57,088 nucleotides of DNA. Source: Acidobacteriaceae bacterium. GTDB lineage: Bacteria; Acidobacteriota; Terriglobia; Bryobacterales; Bryobacteraceae. Position 1 is the first letter of the stretch. Each line of letters starts with the position of its first letter. Location: contig JAFATG010000289.1 in NCBI GenBank assembly GCA_019244055.1, forward strand, positions 1 through 57,088, given 5' to 3'. Under the pieces are notes generated by a model. It was given only the letters and a program-made list of their open reading frames with translations, did not search any database and was not told the DNA's origin. The position numbers and the translations under genes were made by a program. This document shows, piece by piece, positions 35,489 to 44,723 of the stretch.

Positions 35489-36872
35489 TCACAACTCGTC
35501 GGGCTAGCCCGAGCGCTTCACTCCAAAAGACCGTCGGTGAGTGGGCCAGCTTCACCGTTTGATAAATGGCATCCGCAGCTTTATCGATCTGCTCTTGGCT
35601 GATGATGAGCGGCGGAACAAGCTTCAGAACCATGAAATTGTTCCCGCAGATCTGCGCAAGAATGCCGTGGTCGCGAAACAAACGCATGACGAGAACCTGT
35701 CCGAACATCGCCGGATGGATCGTGGTGAAGCCTTCATAGGCGGCTCGCAAGCTGAGCTTGCGTGGCGCGCGGAAGACGATTCCTGAAAAGAGCCCCTCTC
35801 CTCGGATCTCTTCGACCATTTCGAATTCGGCAAGCATCTCCCGTAGTCGCCGGCGCATGTATGCACCCAGGACAGTAGAACGCACTGCGGCATGTTCCTT
35901 TTCCAAGGTGTCGAGGACGCTCAGCCCAACTCGCATTGCGAGGCCATTTTCGGAAAACGTGGACGTATGGATCAGGGATCGCTTCAGCGATCCGTACACA
36001 GACTGGTAAATCGGGTCCGTCATCAACACAGCGCCGCTCGGTACCAGCCCGCCGCTCATTGCCTTGGCGAGCACTATCAGGTCCGGCTCAACGGAGTAGT
36101 GGTGCGCTGCTATGAATTTACCCGTTCTGAAGAAACCAGTTTGCACTTCGTCGAGCACGAGCAACGTCCCGTATCGTTTGCACAGCAAGCTTGCCTTCGG
36201 CAAGAACTCAGGCGCCGGTACTCGTATACCGCCTTCACCTTGGATGGGCTCCAGAAAGAGCGCGGCGTATTTCTTGCTTCGAAGCTGGTCCTCCAGCGCG
36301 GACAGATCGTTAAACGGAATCTGCTGTGTGTCGCTCAGCAGCGTTCCGAACCCCTGCTTCCAAAATGAATCCCCCATCAAAGAAAGCGCGCCGCAAGTGA
36401 GTCCATGAAACGCTCCCTCTGCGTACAGCAGTCCTGCTCGCTTGGTATGCGCCTTCGCAAACTTAATGGCGGCTTCGATTCCCTCGCTGCCGGAGCTGCA
36501 AAAAAAGACCTTCTTCACACGGCCGCCTGCAAGCGAGCAGAGGCCCTCGGCTAATTGGCCCGCGCGCTCCGGTATATGGCTTTGCAGCATCGCAGGCCCT
36601 CGACGGTCTAGCTCGTCTTTGATTGCGTCGATGATCGCCGGGTGATTGTGGCCGAGATTGTGAACGCAGTAGCCGGAAAGAAAATCCAATATGCGCCGCC
36701 CTTCCGTTGTGAAGAGCTCGGCTCCGACACAACGGTCGTAATGAACGTGCATCTGCAGGAGCTTCAATAAACGCGCCCAGTGGGGGTTTACAGCGTTCGC
36801 ATACTGCTGGTCGGAGCGGGTTTCTGTGAGGTGACCAGGGAAGTGGTCGTGAATATGCTGTAGGGGAGACAT
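35481..36872 (-). CDS. Class III aminotransferase
   Basis: PLP enzyme of 463 residues from the ATG at 36872. Blocks: DFLSGYCVHNLGHNHPAII, FFCSSGSEGIEAAIKFAKAH (phosphate cup), EPIQGEGGIRVPAPEFL, LVLDEVQTGFFRTGKF and ILAKAMSGGLVPSGAVL with the PLP Lys. It belongs to the ornithine/acetylornithine-type family, near 'aspartate aminotransferase family' proteins such as the hopanoid-linked HpnO; which amine it makes is open. It heads the leftward gene train, and the downstream flavoprotein and YceI protein hint at an isoprenoid-lipid route. No squalene-hopene genes are seen here. Confidence 0.88.
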   Translation of the reverse strand: MSPLQHIHDHFPGHLTETRSDQQYANAVNPHWARLLKLLQMHVHYDRCVGAELFTTEGRRILDFLSGYCVHNLGHNHPAIIDAIKDELDRRGPAMLQSHIPERAGQLAEGLCSLAGGRVKKVFFCSSGSEGIEAAIKFAKAHTKRAGLLYAEGAFHGLTCGALSLMGDSFWKQGFGTLLSDTQQIPFNDLSALEDQLRSKKYAALFLEPIQGEGGIRVPAPEFLPKASLLCKRYGTLLVLDEVQTGFFRTGKFIAAHHYSVEPDLIVLAKAMSGGLVPSGAVLMTDPIYQSVYGSLKRSLIHTSTFSENGLAMRVGLSVLDTLEKEHAAVRSTVLGAYMRRRLREMLAEFEMVEEIRGEGLFSGIVFRAPRKLSLRAAYEGFTTIHPAMFGQVLVMRLFRDHGILAQICGNNFMVLKLVPPLIISQEQIDKAADAIYQTVKLAHSPTVFWSEALGLARRVVNV

Positions 36873-37019
36873 TCTCAACTAATTTCTTTCTGGGGGTGGG
36901 CGTTGCCCACGCGATGGAGATGAAAACACATTGGACGTGGCCTTACGTTTTTCCGGTTACTAAACAAGCACACCTCCCCGCCTAGACCGTTCTAGCTAAA
37001 TGCAGGATAGAAAATTTGT

Positions 37020-37535
37020 CTATTGCGAGCGCAAAACAGCATTTACGTGATCAGTCAGTTCGTGAAGTGCGGCCTCGCTAACGGACCCGTGCGTCCCACA
37101 CTGAATTTTGCCTTTTGAGTCAACTAGCAAAAGATATCCTTCTTCCGACCGCTCGAATCCGATAATTCGCTTGAGTTCACTCTCGCCCTGATATACCAGG
37201 AGGAAATGATCATGCTGCTGAAGAGGTACGCCGCTTTTCATTCCATGAACAATCATGGCCCGAACCAGCCATGGCGCATCCTCGAGGACGGCAATCGAGT
37301 AAACGGTCACGCGTCGATCTTGTCCGAAGTGGTTCATGGCACGCTCCGCCCAGGGCTTCAATGAGTTTGGGAAGCATGACTAAACCAAATGCGACCGCGC
37401 CGAGTCAGACGGAAGCAAGATCCGCCTTTCCGACAGACTTTCTCCGGTTATCTGAGGCATCTGCTCGCTGGCAGCCGGCACCGCAACAGAAAAGCTAAGA
37501 GCAGCGAGAAGGCCAACGACAAGACGGGTCCGCAT
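37020..37535 (-). pseudogene. Exported thioredoxin-fold-like protein with an internal amber codon
   Basis: One reading frame of 171 codons interrupted only by TAG at 37380-37382. Before it: MRTRLVVGLLAALSFSVAVP, a good signal peptide, then LSERRILLPSDSARSHLV. After it: KPWAERAMNHFGQDRRVTVY, MKSGVPLQQHDHFLLVYQGE and GYLLLVDSKGKIQ, which resembles ATP10-like or redoxin-type proteins (the HDHFLLVY and G-x-LLLVD strands). Because both halves share a frame, a single point change restores it. It could also be a sequence error or, if internal starts work, a shorter product from 37361. Confidence 0.65.
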
Positions 37536-38264
37536 AGTAGAAGCCTAGCTCATGCGTTACGTTGTGGAGCTGGTCCCCACTCGGGAATCACCCATGCTGG
37601 AGCAATTCTGAGATACGGTGCATCATGGGTGCAGACAAATTCGGTACCTGTTGCTCGTTGCTGCTGGTCGCAGATTTGCCACGGATGCTGTGGATCATTG
37701 GCCGGTATTGCCGGCTAGACCGCAATCATGCTTTGGTTTAGGGCGGCGCCCACTCTGGCCCTTTCCCCACGCGAAGCCAGCCTGAAAAAATTGAATTCAG
37801 ATCGAATCCGTGCAGGCCAACGCATTCATAATGTTTGCACGCGCCCATATGTGAATTGGTAAGCGGACGGACGTATGTCTGCACCGAACGGAGATGCGTT
37901 TTGCGCTAAGGGCATCATTGCTATTCGACCTGACTCGCGTGTACCCCGGCCTCCAGGTTCGGGCGGTGCGCTATTACTAGACCCAGCCTGAACGGCCGTG
38001 ATCGTCGTCGATAGTCGGCGACGAACCTGAGAAGACTTATACTGCCGGCGAATGTTTATAGAAACACCGGGACAGATGCATGCAGTATCGCGAAATGCTA
38101 GCCACCGAGAACCGGCGAGACTGCTGGCTATACTGCTTGCAAAGAAAGGCGCGCAACTTACCGCGGCCGCGTAGGAATGAGGCGGGCGGATGTCTATCGC
38201 GACCCCTGGTTGCGGGTCGAATCTTCTCGCGTCATCTTTTGTCGCAGGACTGTAGGAATAACAG
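37536..38264. other. Gene-free stretch with a possible coding remnant
   Basis: No intact gene is visible. On the leftward strand 37550-37714 is open for 54 codons without a usable start and reads like protein (HPWQICDQQQRATGTEFVCT, then RIAPAWVIPEW) up to a TGA just before the signal-peptide gene; a TAG at 37715-37717 closes it upstream. I do not recognise it. The rest, 37730-38264, shows no coding pattern in any frame. Confidence 0.4.
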
Positions 38265-39075
38265 ATGCAGCCCATTGCCAAGGAAATCGAACAGTACTAT
38301 CTGAATAGTCAGGAAGCGAACCGCTTGACCGCTGATGTTGGTGAACTCGAACGCGTTCGTACACAGGCGATTCTTGCCCGTTACCTCTGACCTCCGCCCG
38401 CAGCGATTTTCGATGTGGGTGGTGCGGCCGGGGTATATGCTTTTCATCTTGCAGAACTTGGATATCGCGTTCACCTGATAGATCCAGTGGAATTTCATTT
38501 GGAACAGGCACATTCTCCTAACTCCGAATCAGGTGTGCCCTTACCATCGATCACTTTGGCGACGCGCGTCAACTGAATGTGCGCTCCGACAGTGCGGACG
38601 CCGTTCTGCTGCTAGGGTCCCTTTACCATCTCGTCGCGTACGAAGATCGTATGCAGGCCCTTCGTGAAACGCGCCGCATCCTAAAGCTTGGCGGCGTGCT
38701 TTTCGCCCCTGCAATATCGCGTTTTGCCTCACTCCTGGACGGCGTAGCTCGAGGATTTTTTCAAGATCCGGAATTTCGCAAGATCGTTGCCGCGGATCTC
38801 GCGTCCGGTCAGCACCGGAATCCATGGAATCATCCTGCTTACTTCACTACTGCGTATTTTCATAGGGCCGCCGAACTCGCCGACGAGACTCGTAACGCCG
38901 GTTTTCGTGATGTCGAGATTCTGGCTGTCGAAGGCCCGGTATGGAGTGGGGCTCGGTTCCGCCAACCTGGGCTGATCCAGAACAGCGCCGCAACCTCATG
39001 GAATTTTTGATCTCAATTGAGAGGGAACCCTCACTGCACGGTACCAGCGCTCATCTCTTGGCGGTTGCACGCTAG
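38265..39075 (+). pseudogene. Broken class I SAM-dependent methyltransferase
   Basis: Starts with an ATG and IEQYYLNSQEANRLTADVGE, then meets in-frame TGA at 38388-38390. The same frame continues with AAIFDVGGAAGVYAFHLAEL (motif I) and GYRVHLIDPVEFH. A frameshift near 38560 is needed to reach GDARQLNVRSDSADAVLLLG, HLVAYEDRMQALRETRRILK and GGVLFAPAISRFASLL, and another near 38970 to reach ADPEQRRNLMEFLISIERE and a stop at 39073-39075. Order and spacing match a methyltransferase of about 270 residues. Three separate lesions make it a true pseudogene. Confidence 0.85.
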
Positions 39076-39183
39076 CACAGAGCTGGCAGCCTCGCCCGAG
39101 GCTCGACGAAAGCGTGATCCGTTTCTACCCCAGTTGATACGCGACCATTTATTCAGCTATGATCCCCGTCTGGAGGTATGACC

Positions 39184-40263
39184 ATGCCGGGACGGTCTCA
39201 ACGACCCATTGACGCTGCCAATTCGCGCACGCGCCCAGTCGCCGGAGGGAAATCACTCGTCGACCTAGTAGCAGTTGTAGCTGGCGCAACGCGCGGTGCA
39301 GGGCGAGGCATTGCGCGAGCGCTCGGAGAGGCTGGCGCTACGGTCTATTGCACTGGACGAAGTGTGCCCGGCAACCGCTCTCCATACAATCGTCCTGAAA
39401 CCGTAGATGAGACGGCTGAGATGATCCGTTCCGTTGGCGGTTCTGCGATCGCGCTTCGGGTCGATCACAGTGCAGAAGCAGAAGTCGAGGAACTTTTCCG
39501 CCGCGTGGTTCGCGAGCGTGGCCGCCTCGATATACTCGTGAACAGCATCGCCGGCGAAGACCCGCTGATGGCACAGTGGTGCTCTTTTTGGAAGACCGAC
39601 CTCAATAACGCCGAAGCGGCTCTCCGGCATTCGCTCGTCTCCCACATCATCACAGCCAAGCACGCGGCTCCCTATATGATTCACAACCACCGCGGACTTA
39701 TCGTGGAGGTTACGGAGAGCGACATCCTTGGCGCTGGGGGCAATCCGGTAACTCAGACGGTGAAGCTTGCGCTCAAAGGGCTGGCGCTGAACATGGCGGC
39801 AGAATTGCGCCCGTACGGTGTTGCAGCCGTTTCGATAACGCCCGGTTTTCTGCGATCAGAAACGATGCTGGAGCGATTCGGGGTCACCGAGGAGACTTGG
39901 CGCGAGGGCGCAAAGAAAGACAAGAACTTTCTAGAATCAGAATCCCCATTATTCGTGGGACGAGCTGTTGCGGCACTGGCAGGAGATCCTGCAATTCTGG
40001 AGCGTTCGGGACAGCTTTTAAGCTCTTGGGAACTCGGCCGCGAGTATCGATTCACGGATACCGACGGGCGCCGACCGGACTGGGGTGCGATCAAAATCGA
40101 CTTCTCGATGGTTCCGGAACAGTTGGTTCAGCTTCTGAGAACCGGTTCGGAGATCCAGCTTCGATGGTTGAGCGAGCTGAGGCGGAGAACGAAGCGTTTT
40201 TTGGCCCAGCTGCCCCAAACCGAGAGCGGGACGGTCGAGGTACGCGACGCGGCGAAGTCGTGA
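39184..40263 (+). CDS. SDR-family oxidoreductase lacking the catalytic Tyr
   Basis: Protein of 359 residues; ATG at 39184 sits 7 bases after GGAGG, while the ATG at 39178 is too close to it. The Rossmann fold is clear: VAVVAGATRGAGRGIARALG (TGxxxGxG class), then GATVYCTGRS, and LDILVNSIAG as the NAG-type strand. Where relatives have YxxxK the sequence is NPVTQTVKLALKGLAL: the Lys remains but Thr stands in place of Tyr. The end (SSWELGREYRFTDTDGRRPD) is typical of a long SDR subgroup. It may not catalyse ordinary carbonyl reduction. A downstream tail of about 60 residues is unassigned. Confidence 0.88.
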   Translation: MPGRSQRPIDAANSRTRPVAGGKSLVDLVAVVAGATRGAGRGIARALGEAGATVYCTGRSVPGNRSPYNRPETVDETAEMIRSVGGSAIALRVDHSAEAEVEELFRRVVRERGRLDILVNSIAGEDPLMAQWCSFWKTDLNNAEAALRHSLVSHIITAKHAAPYMIHNHRGLIVEVTESDILGAGGNPVTQTVKLALKGLALNMAAELRPYGVAAVSITPGFLRSETMLERFGVTEETWREGAKKDKNFLESESPLFVGRAVAALAGDPAILERSGQLLSSWELGREYRFTDTDGRRPDWGAIKIDFSMVPEQLVQLLRTGSEIQLRWLSELRRRTKRFLAQLPQTESGTVEVRDAAKS

Positions 40264-40699
40264 TTGAAGCATAGTGCGCGGTCGACTTGCCAGCATCGCT
40301 ACGCTCCGATAATGTTCGGGTTCATCCCGGAATGCCGTTCGGCTTTCCTCCGGATCAAGTGTTTAGCTTCACCGGAATCCCACCCAACCTTCGATCCGAT
40401 GTTTCTCGAGGCGGCCTGCCTGGAGATCGCTCGAAATCGGTTCAGGCTAGCTCGTTGCAAGCAATGTACCACGGTTCAGCATGGTAGATCATGTTGTCAA
40501 ATGAAGGCTCATCACATTTGCCGTTAGGTCCCTTTGGGAGTTGCCGCCAAAGTGTGGTCACTTTTTCTGCAGCGGCATCTCTCTCGAACCGGTGAAAGTT
40601 GACGAGGCAATCTTCGACCGCGCCCAGAAATGGGGGCTGTGCTCGCCCGCACCATGCCTATATGATCTGCTTTCGGCTACTTTATTCAACCTGACCGTG
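40264..40699. other. Gene-free stretch
   Basis: No ORF with protein-like composition, RNA gene or hairpin was found. Short open frames on the plus strand around 40287-40527 lack start signals and recognisable motifs. The stretch leads into the decayed dehydrogenase fragment. Confidence 0.5.
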
Positions 40700-40912
40700 C
40701 GCAGTAGCGAAGTGGTGTCTCAGTAAGCGTTCCGCCCGATTACGTTGATCGCTCCGGAGAAGGCGTAACCAGCGAAGGCGAGTATTGACCATACATGAAT
40801 ATCGCCTGTATGGCCGGCATCCCATCGGTCGTCGCCTGCACCATCCCAGTGCAACCAGATGCTGGTCAAGATAACAGCACGCGATTTGAGCCTCGGCGGA
40901 GCACCAGAAGAT
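40700..40912 (+). pseudogene. Decayed fragment of an E1 alpha dehydrogenase gene
   Basis: Nucleotide similarity to the intact E1 gene in this window: 40741-40815 lines up with 43091-43166 (about 80-85% by eye, e.g. GCTCCGGAGAAGG and ACCAGCGAAGGCGAG in both), 40700-40740 with 43049-43090, and 40862-40912 with 43183-43233 (GCTGGTC-AAGATAAC, GCGATTT, CCAGA). The match covers the thiamine-diphosphate-binding segment. The copy has a lost base, a stop at the position of the motif and about 27 extra bases. It is a dead partial relative, either an old duplication or a remnant of a homologous gene. Confidence 0.75.
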
Positions 40913-41152
40913 AGGAGTCCGAATAATAGGGACGCTGGATGCCGGACGCGGGTACTGTATCGTAGTTCCCAATCCATACAGGAGCGCCAGTGGAGTTGAC
41001 GCGTGGTGACTATCGCTCATCGTTTTCAAAGGGTGCGTGGTCTTGCAAGCTTTTCAGCATTGAATTTTCAAGCCTAACTCGCGAAGAGATTAGCCCGAAT
41101 GGGGCACGGGAGTGTGCTTTGATACTCTCATTCAGTCCTGGGAGTATTTAAG

Positions 41153-42344
41153 GTGGGTAAAGAACTTCAGCTTAAAGGCCTGCTGGGTTCTGGCAACGCA
41201 ATGGTGGTAAGGTTACCGGCCTCGTTTAATTTGGCACGCGAGATTACGCCCGCAACGTCGTTGAAGCTGGCCACAGCATTTGGCCACATGTCGGGACGGA
41301 AGAGCATCAGGAACAGCATTCATCAATCGCGAGGTTCTATAAAGCTGCTCACGGGCCTATCGTTTTGTCAAACTGAGCCGGCCTTGTTGACAGAATGGCT
41401 GGAACTGAGCCGTTCAGGGCGTGCTCAGGCACGATTATTCACACGGCGAGATATTACGTTCCATCCGAAGGTCATTTAGATCGAAACGCCGAAAAAACGC
41501 TTCACGGTGATTGGCTCCGGCAATCTGAGTGGGGGTGGTTTTCTCGCGAACATCGAGTGCGGCCAGTTCTCGGAAGATGATGAAATTTTCAAACAGGCCG
41601 ACAAATGGTTTAACCGACTGTTTGACGATGACGAGCTCACGTCGGCGCTGCGGGGTCAAGACATCCGTCGTTATAGAAAGCGCTTCGATACGGCAAATCA
41701 AAAGAACAAGGAAATCCAAGCCCTACAGCATGAGGCTGAGGATGAGATCGCGGACCGCACGCATCCGAGCCTTGGTCGCTGGAAGATGGCCATCGCCGAT
41801 GCCATCCAGTTCTTTAAATCTAAAACGGTTCAAGGAATTCTACCAAGAGGACCGCAGATCCATAGGCAGGAAAATCAAGCGGGCTTTGCGTTACCCTAGC
41901 TTTGAATTCGACCGGGACGGTTTAGAGCGGTTTTACAAAAATTGGTCGTTGGGGCACCTCATAGAGGTTCGGAAACCGCGAGTTTGGAGACAACGCAAGA
42001 GACTGCAGGCGGGTTTGCGGTTCCTCATCGATGATTCTGTCCCGATCGAAAATAGGCTGACGGCCGTTCTGGAGGGGAGATACCGGGTAGAGGGCGCAGG
42101 GCTGAATTTTCTGACGAAAGTGTTAGCCGCTCATAATCCTATGAAGTTCACGGTCTATAACGAGCCGGTCGCCAAAGCGCTCAAGTACTTCGAGTATGAC
42201 ATGCCATATGGCTTGACAGCCGCGCAGAAGTACTTGGAATTCTCACGTTTAATGGAAGGTTTCCGCATAGAATCGGGTGCTAGGAACGCCTTTGATGTCG
42301 ATGCATTTTTTTACAATTATTGGGAGCAGAATATTAAGTCCTAA
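41153..42344 (+). pseudogene. PLD-family protein with a C-terminal unknown domain, interrupted
   Basis: About 397 codons with two lesions. From a GTG at 41153: LKGLLGSGNAMVVRLPASFN to ARLFTRRDITFHPKV, where TAG at 41477-41479 interrupts the HPK half of an HKD motif. The same frame continues with KKRFTVIGSGNLSGGGFLAN, the GSGNLS block of phospholipase-D nucleases, then DKWFNRLFDDDEL. Near 41825-41832 (TCTAAAACGG) one extra A shifts the frame; the other frame then gives RFKEFYQEDRRSIGRKIKRA, YKNWSLGHLIEVRKPRVWRQ and YRVEGAGLNFLTKVLAAHNP to a stop at 42342-42344. The C-terminal domain resembles those attached to restriction-type nucleases. It may be a dying defence gene. Confidence 0.72.
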
Positions 42345-42503
42345 TGCCCTAATTGCGTGTGCGGATTCCGGGGGCAGGTCAAGATTAGTCTCATAGACTC
42401 GCCTGATATCGATAATTCACATCGCTTCTTCATCCGTATCTCTGATACTAGCTTTGAAGCCCGAGTTGTTATCCGATCGCACGATCCCGAATTTGGAGCA
42501 AAC

Positions 42504-44723
42504 ATGGACCCAGTTGACTCTCGAGCTGTATCGACCTCCGTAGCACCGATCCCCGTGAGATATCGTCATCCGCAGGAATCGCCAGGCGTATTCACCCTCG
42601 GGGAGATAATGCAATTGGTGACTTCATCAACCCGGGTGTTTATCTCGCCGGAATCGTCCGTTTTTCCGGCCGAACTGGATCGCGAAACGCTGATCCGCGC
42701 GTTCCGGCTGATGTATCTGTCGCGCTCTTTGGATGATCGCGAAGTTCTTCTCAAGCGCCAGAACAAGATTTTCTTTCAGATCAGCGGAGCGGGCCACGAA
42801 GCCGTGCAAGTTGCCGCCGGCCTCTTAATGAAGCCGGGTTTCGACTGGATCGTTCCCTATTATCGTGACCGCGCGCTCATGCTCACGCTCGGCATGACAG
42901 CAGAAGACATGCTGCTGCAGGCGGTTGGGGCGGCTCGCGATCCCAGTTCCGGCGGCCGGCAGATGCCCTCGCACTGGTCTTATCCGCCGGTACGCATTCT
43001 GACCGGCTCGTCTCCGACCGGGACGCAATATCTTCACGCCGTCGGTTGCGCGGAAGCGAAGCACTATCTCGATCCGGATTCCGACCAGATCACGTTGATC
43101 TGCTCCGGAGAAGGTGCAACCAGCGAAGGCGAGTTTTGGGAATCCATGAACATCGCCTGCATGGAGCGCCTCCCGCTGCTTGTGCTGGTCGAAGATAACG
43201 GGTATGCGATTTCAGTTCCGGTCGAGCGCCAGACCGCGGGTGGTAACATCGCTCGCCTGCTCGAAGGCTTTCCCGGATTGCTGCGCCTCGAAGTAGACGG
43301 CACCAATTTCGTCGATTCCTACCTCGTCCTCAAGCACGCCTCTGAATATTGCCGCGCGAATCACGGACCCGCGCTAGTGCATGCCACTGTGATTCGTCCC
43401 TATTCGCATTCGCTCTCCGACGATGAGCGCCTCTACAAACCACGCACGGAACGAGAGCACGAAGCCGCAATAGACCCGCTACGCACCTATCCGGACCTGC
43501 TCGTTAGGGAAGGTGTCATCAATCGCGCGGGAATCGAGGAGATCATTCGCGATATCGATCGCGAGGTGGCCGAAATCACCGACCGCGTACTACACGAACC
43601 AGGTCCGCCGCGCGGCTCGGCCTTCACCCATTTGTATTCGGAGAAAGTCGACCCAAGCTCCGTGCGCTTCGAAGCCGAGCCGCAGTTCCGCGGTGAGCCA
43701 CGGACGATGGTTGATTCGATCAACCAGACGCTCGCTGAAGAGATGCGCCGCGATCGCCGCGTCATTGTTTTCGGCGAAGATGTGGCGGACTGCAGCCGCG
43801 AACAGTATCTGTCGGAAGTTAAAGGCAAGGGCGGCGTGTTCAAGGCCACTTCCGGTCTGCAACGCGAGTTCGGAACGGATCGTTGTTTCAACACCCCTAT
43901 CGCGGAAGCCAGCATTGTGGGGCGCGCTATCGGACTTGCGGCTGCTGGATTGAAACCAATTCCTGAAATTCAATTTTTTGATTACATCTGGCCTGCCATG
44001 ATGCAGATTCGGAATGAGTTAGCAACCATAAGATGGCGCTCCAATGGCAGCTTCTCTTGTCCGGTCGTTATGCGCGTTCCAATCGGAGGGTATCTAACAG
44101 GAGGCGCGATCTATCACAGCCAGTGCGGCGAGGTGGAATTCACACACATTCCGGGTCTGCGCGTCGTATTTCCGTCGAACGCTTTAGACGCATGCGGGCT
44201 TCTGCGAACCGCGATTCGGTGCGACGACCCTGTGCTGTTTCTGGAACATAAGAAGCTTTATCGCGAACCCTACAATCGCGCTCCGCATCCCGGAACGGAT
44301 TTCACTGTGCCATTCGGGAAGGCAAAGGTAATCAAGCTGGGTCAGAACCTGACGATTATCACGTACGGCGCGCTCGTTCAGAAGTCATTGCAGGCGGCTC
44401 TGCAACTGGAGCAGCGCCGGCACAACGCTTCGATCGAAATCATCGACCTCAGGTCGTTGTCTCCCTACGATTGGGAGACGATTGTGGCGTCTGTTCGGAA
44501 GACCAACCGAGCGCTCATCGCGCATGAGGACACACTCTCGTGGGGCTATGGAGCAGAGATCGCGGCGCGAATTGCGAACGAGCTGTTTACTCATCTTGAT
44601 GCTCCGGTGGGTCGCGTGGCTGCGCTAGACACCTGGGTGGCGTACAATCCTCGGCTGGAGGATGAAATTCTTCCGCAGGTCGAAAACATTGTGCGGGAAG
44701 GCGAACGCCTGCTGGCCTTTTAG
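42504..44723 (+). CDS. 2-oxoacid dehydrogenase E1, fused alpha and beta subunits
   Basis: Thiamine-diphosphate enzyme of 739 residues from the ATG at 42504 ([10 protein letters not shown]), preceded by GGAGC; the frame is open to 42357. The alpha half has [35 protein letters not shown], and the ThDP/Mg motif [10 protein letters not shown] with [10 protein letters not shown] near residues 201-240. The beta half from about 392 has [48 protein letters not shown] and a C-terminal [16 protein letters not shown]. This is the pyruvate/branched-chain type E1 with both subunits in one chain. No E2 or E3 gene lies nearby. Its 3' end overlaps the facing MFS gene by 4 bp. Confidence 0.93.
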   Translation: MDPVDSRAVSTSVAPIPVRYRHPQESPGVFTLGEIMQLVTSSTRVFISPESSVFPAELDRETLIRAFRLMYLSRSLDDREVLLKRQNKIFFQISGAGHEAVQVAAGLLMKPGFDWIVPYYRDRALMLTLGMTAEDMLLQAVGAARDPSSGGRQMPSHWSYPPVRILTGSSPTGTQYLHAVGCAEAKHYLDPDSDQITLICSGEGATSEGEFWESMNIACMERLPLLVLVEDNGYAISVPVERQTAGGNIARLLEGFPGLLRLEVDGTNFVDSYLVLKHASEYCRANHGPALVHATVIRPYSHSLSDDERLYKPRTEREHEAAIDPLRTYPDLLVREGVINRAGIEEIIRDIDREVAEITDRVLHEPGPPRGSAFTHLYSEKVDPSSVRFEAEPQFRGEPRTMVDSINQTLAEEMRRDRRVIVFGEDVADCSREQYLSEVKGKGGVFKATSGLQREFGTDRCFNTPIAEASIVGRAIGLAAAGLKPIPEIQFFDYIWPAMMQIRNELATIRWRSNGSFSCPVVMRVPIGGYLTGGAIYHSQCGEVEFTHIPGLRVVFPSNALDACGLLRTAIRCDDPVLFLEHKKLYREPYNRAPHPGTDFTVPFGKAKVIKLGQNLTIITYGALVQKSLQAALQLEQRRHNASIEIIDLRSLSPYDWETIVASVRKTNRALIAHEDTLSWGYGAEIAARIANELFTHLDAPVGRVAALDTWVAYNPRLEDEILPQVENIVREGERLLAF

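Noticed and set aside
40682-41029. Open frame of 115 codons on the minus strand
   Set aside because: It is antisense to the decayed E1 fragment, whose similarity to the intact E1 gene is on the plus strand; the protein is Arg/Cys-rich and motif-free.
37380-41479. Recoding of TAG as a sense codon, suggested by in-frame TAG in two or three genes
   Set aside because: TAG is the normal terminator of clearly intact genes here (guaB, the ROK kinase, the fused E1, the P1 peptidase, the DUF4142 gene), so it is a stop in this organism.
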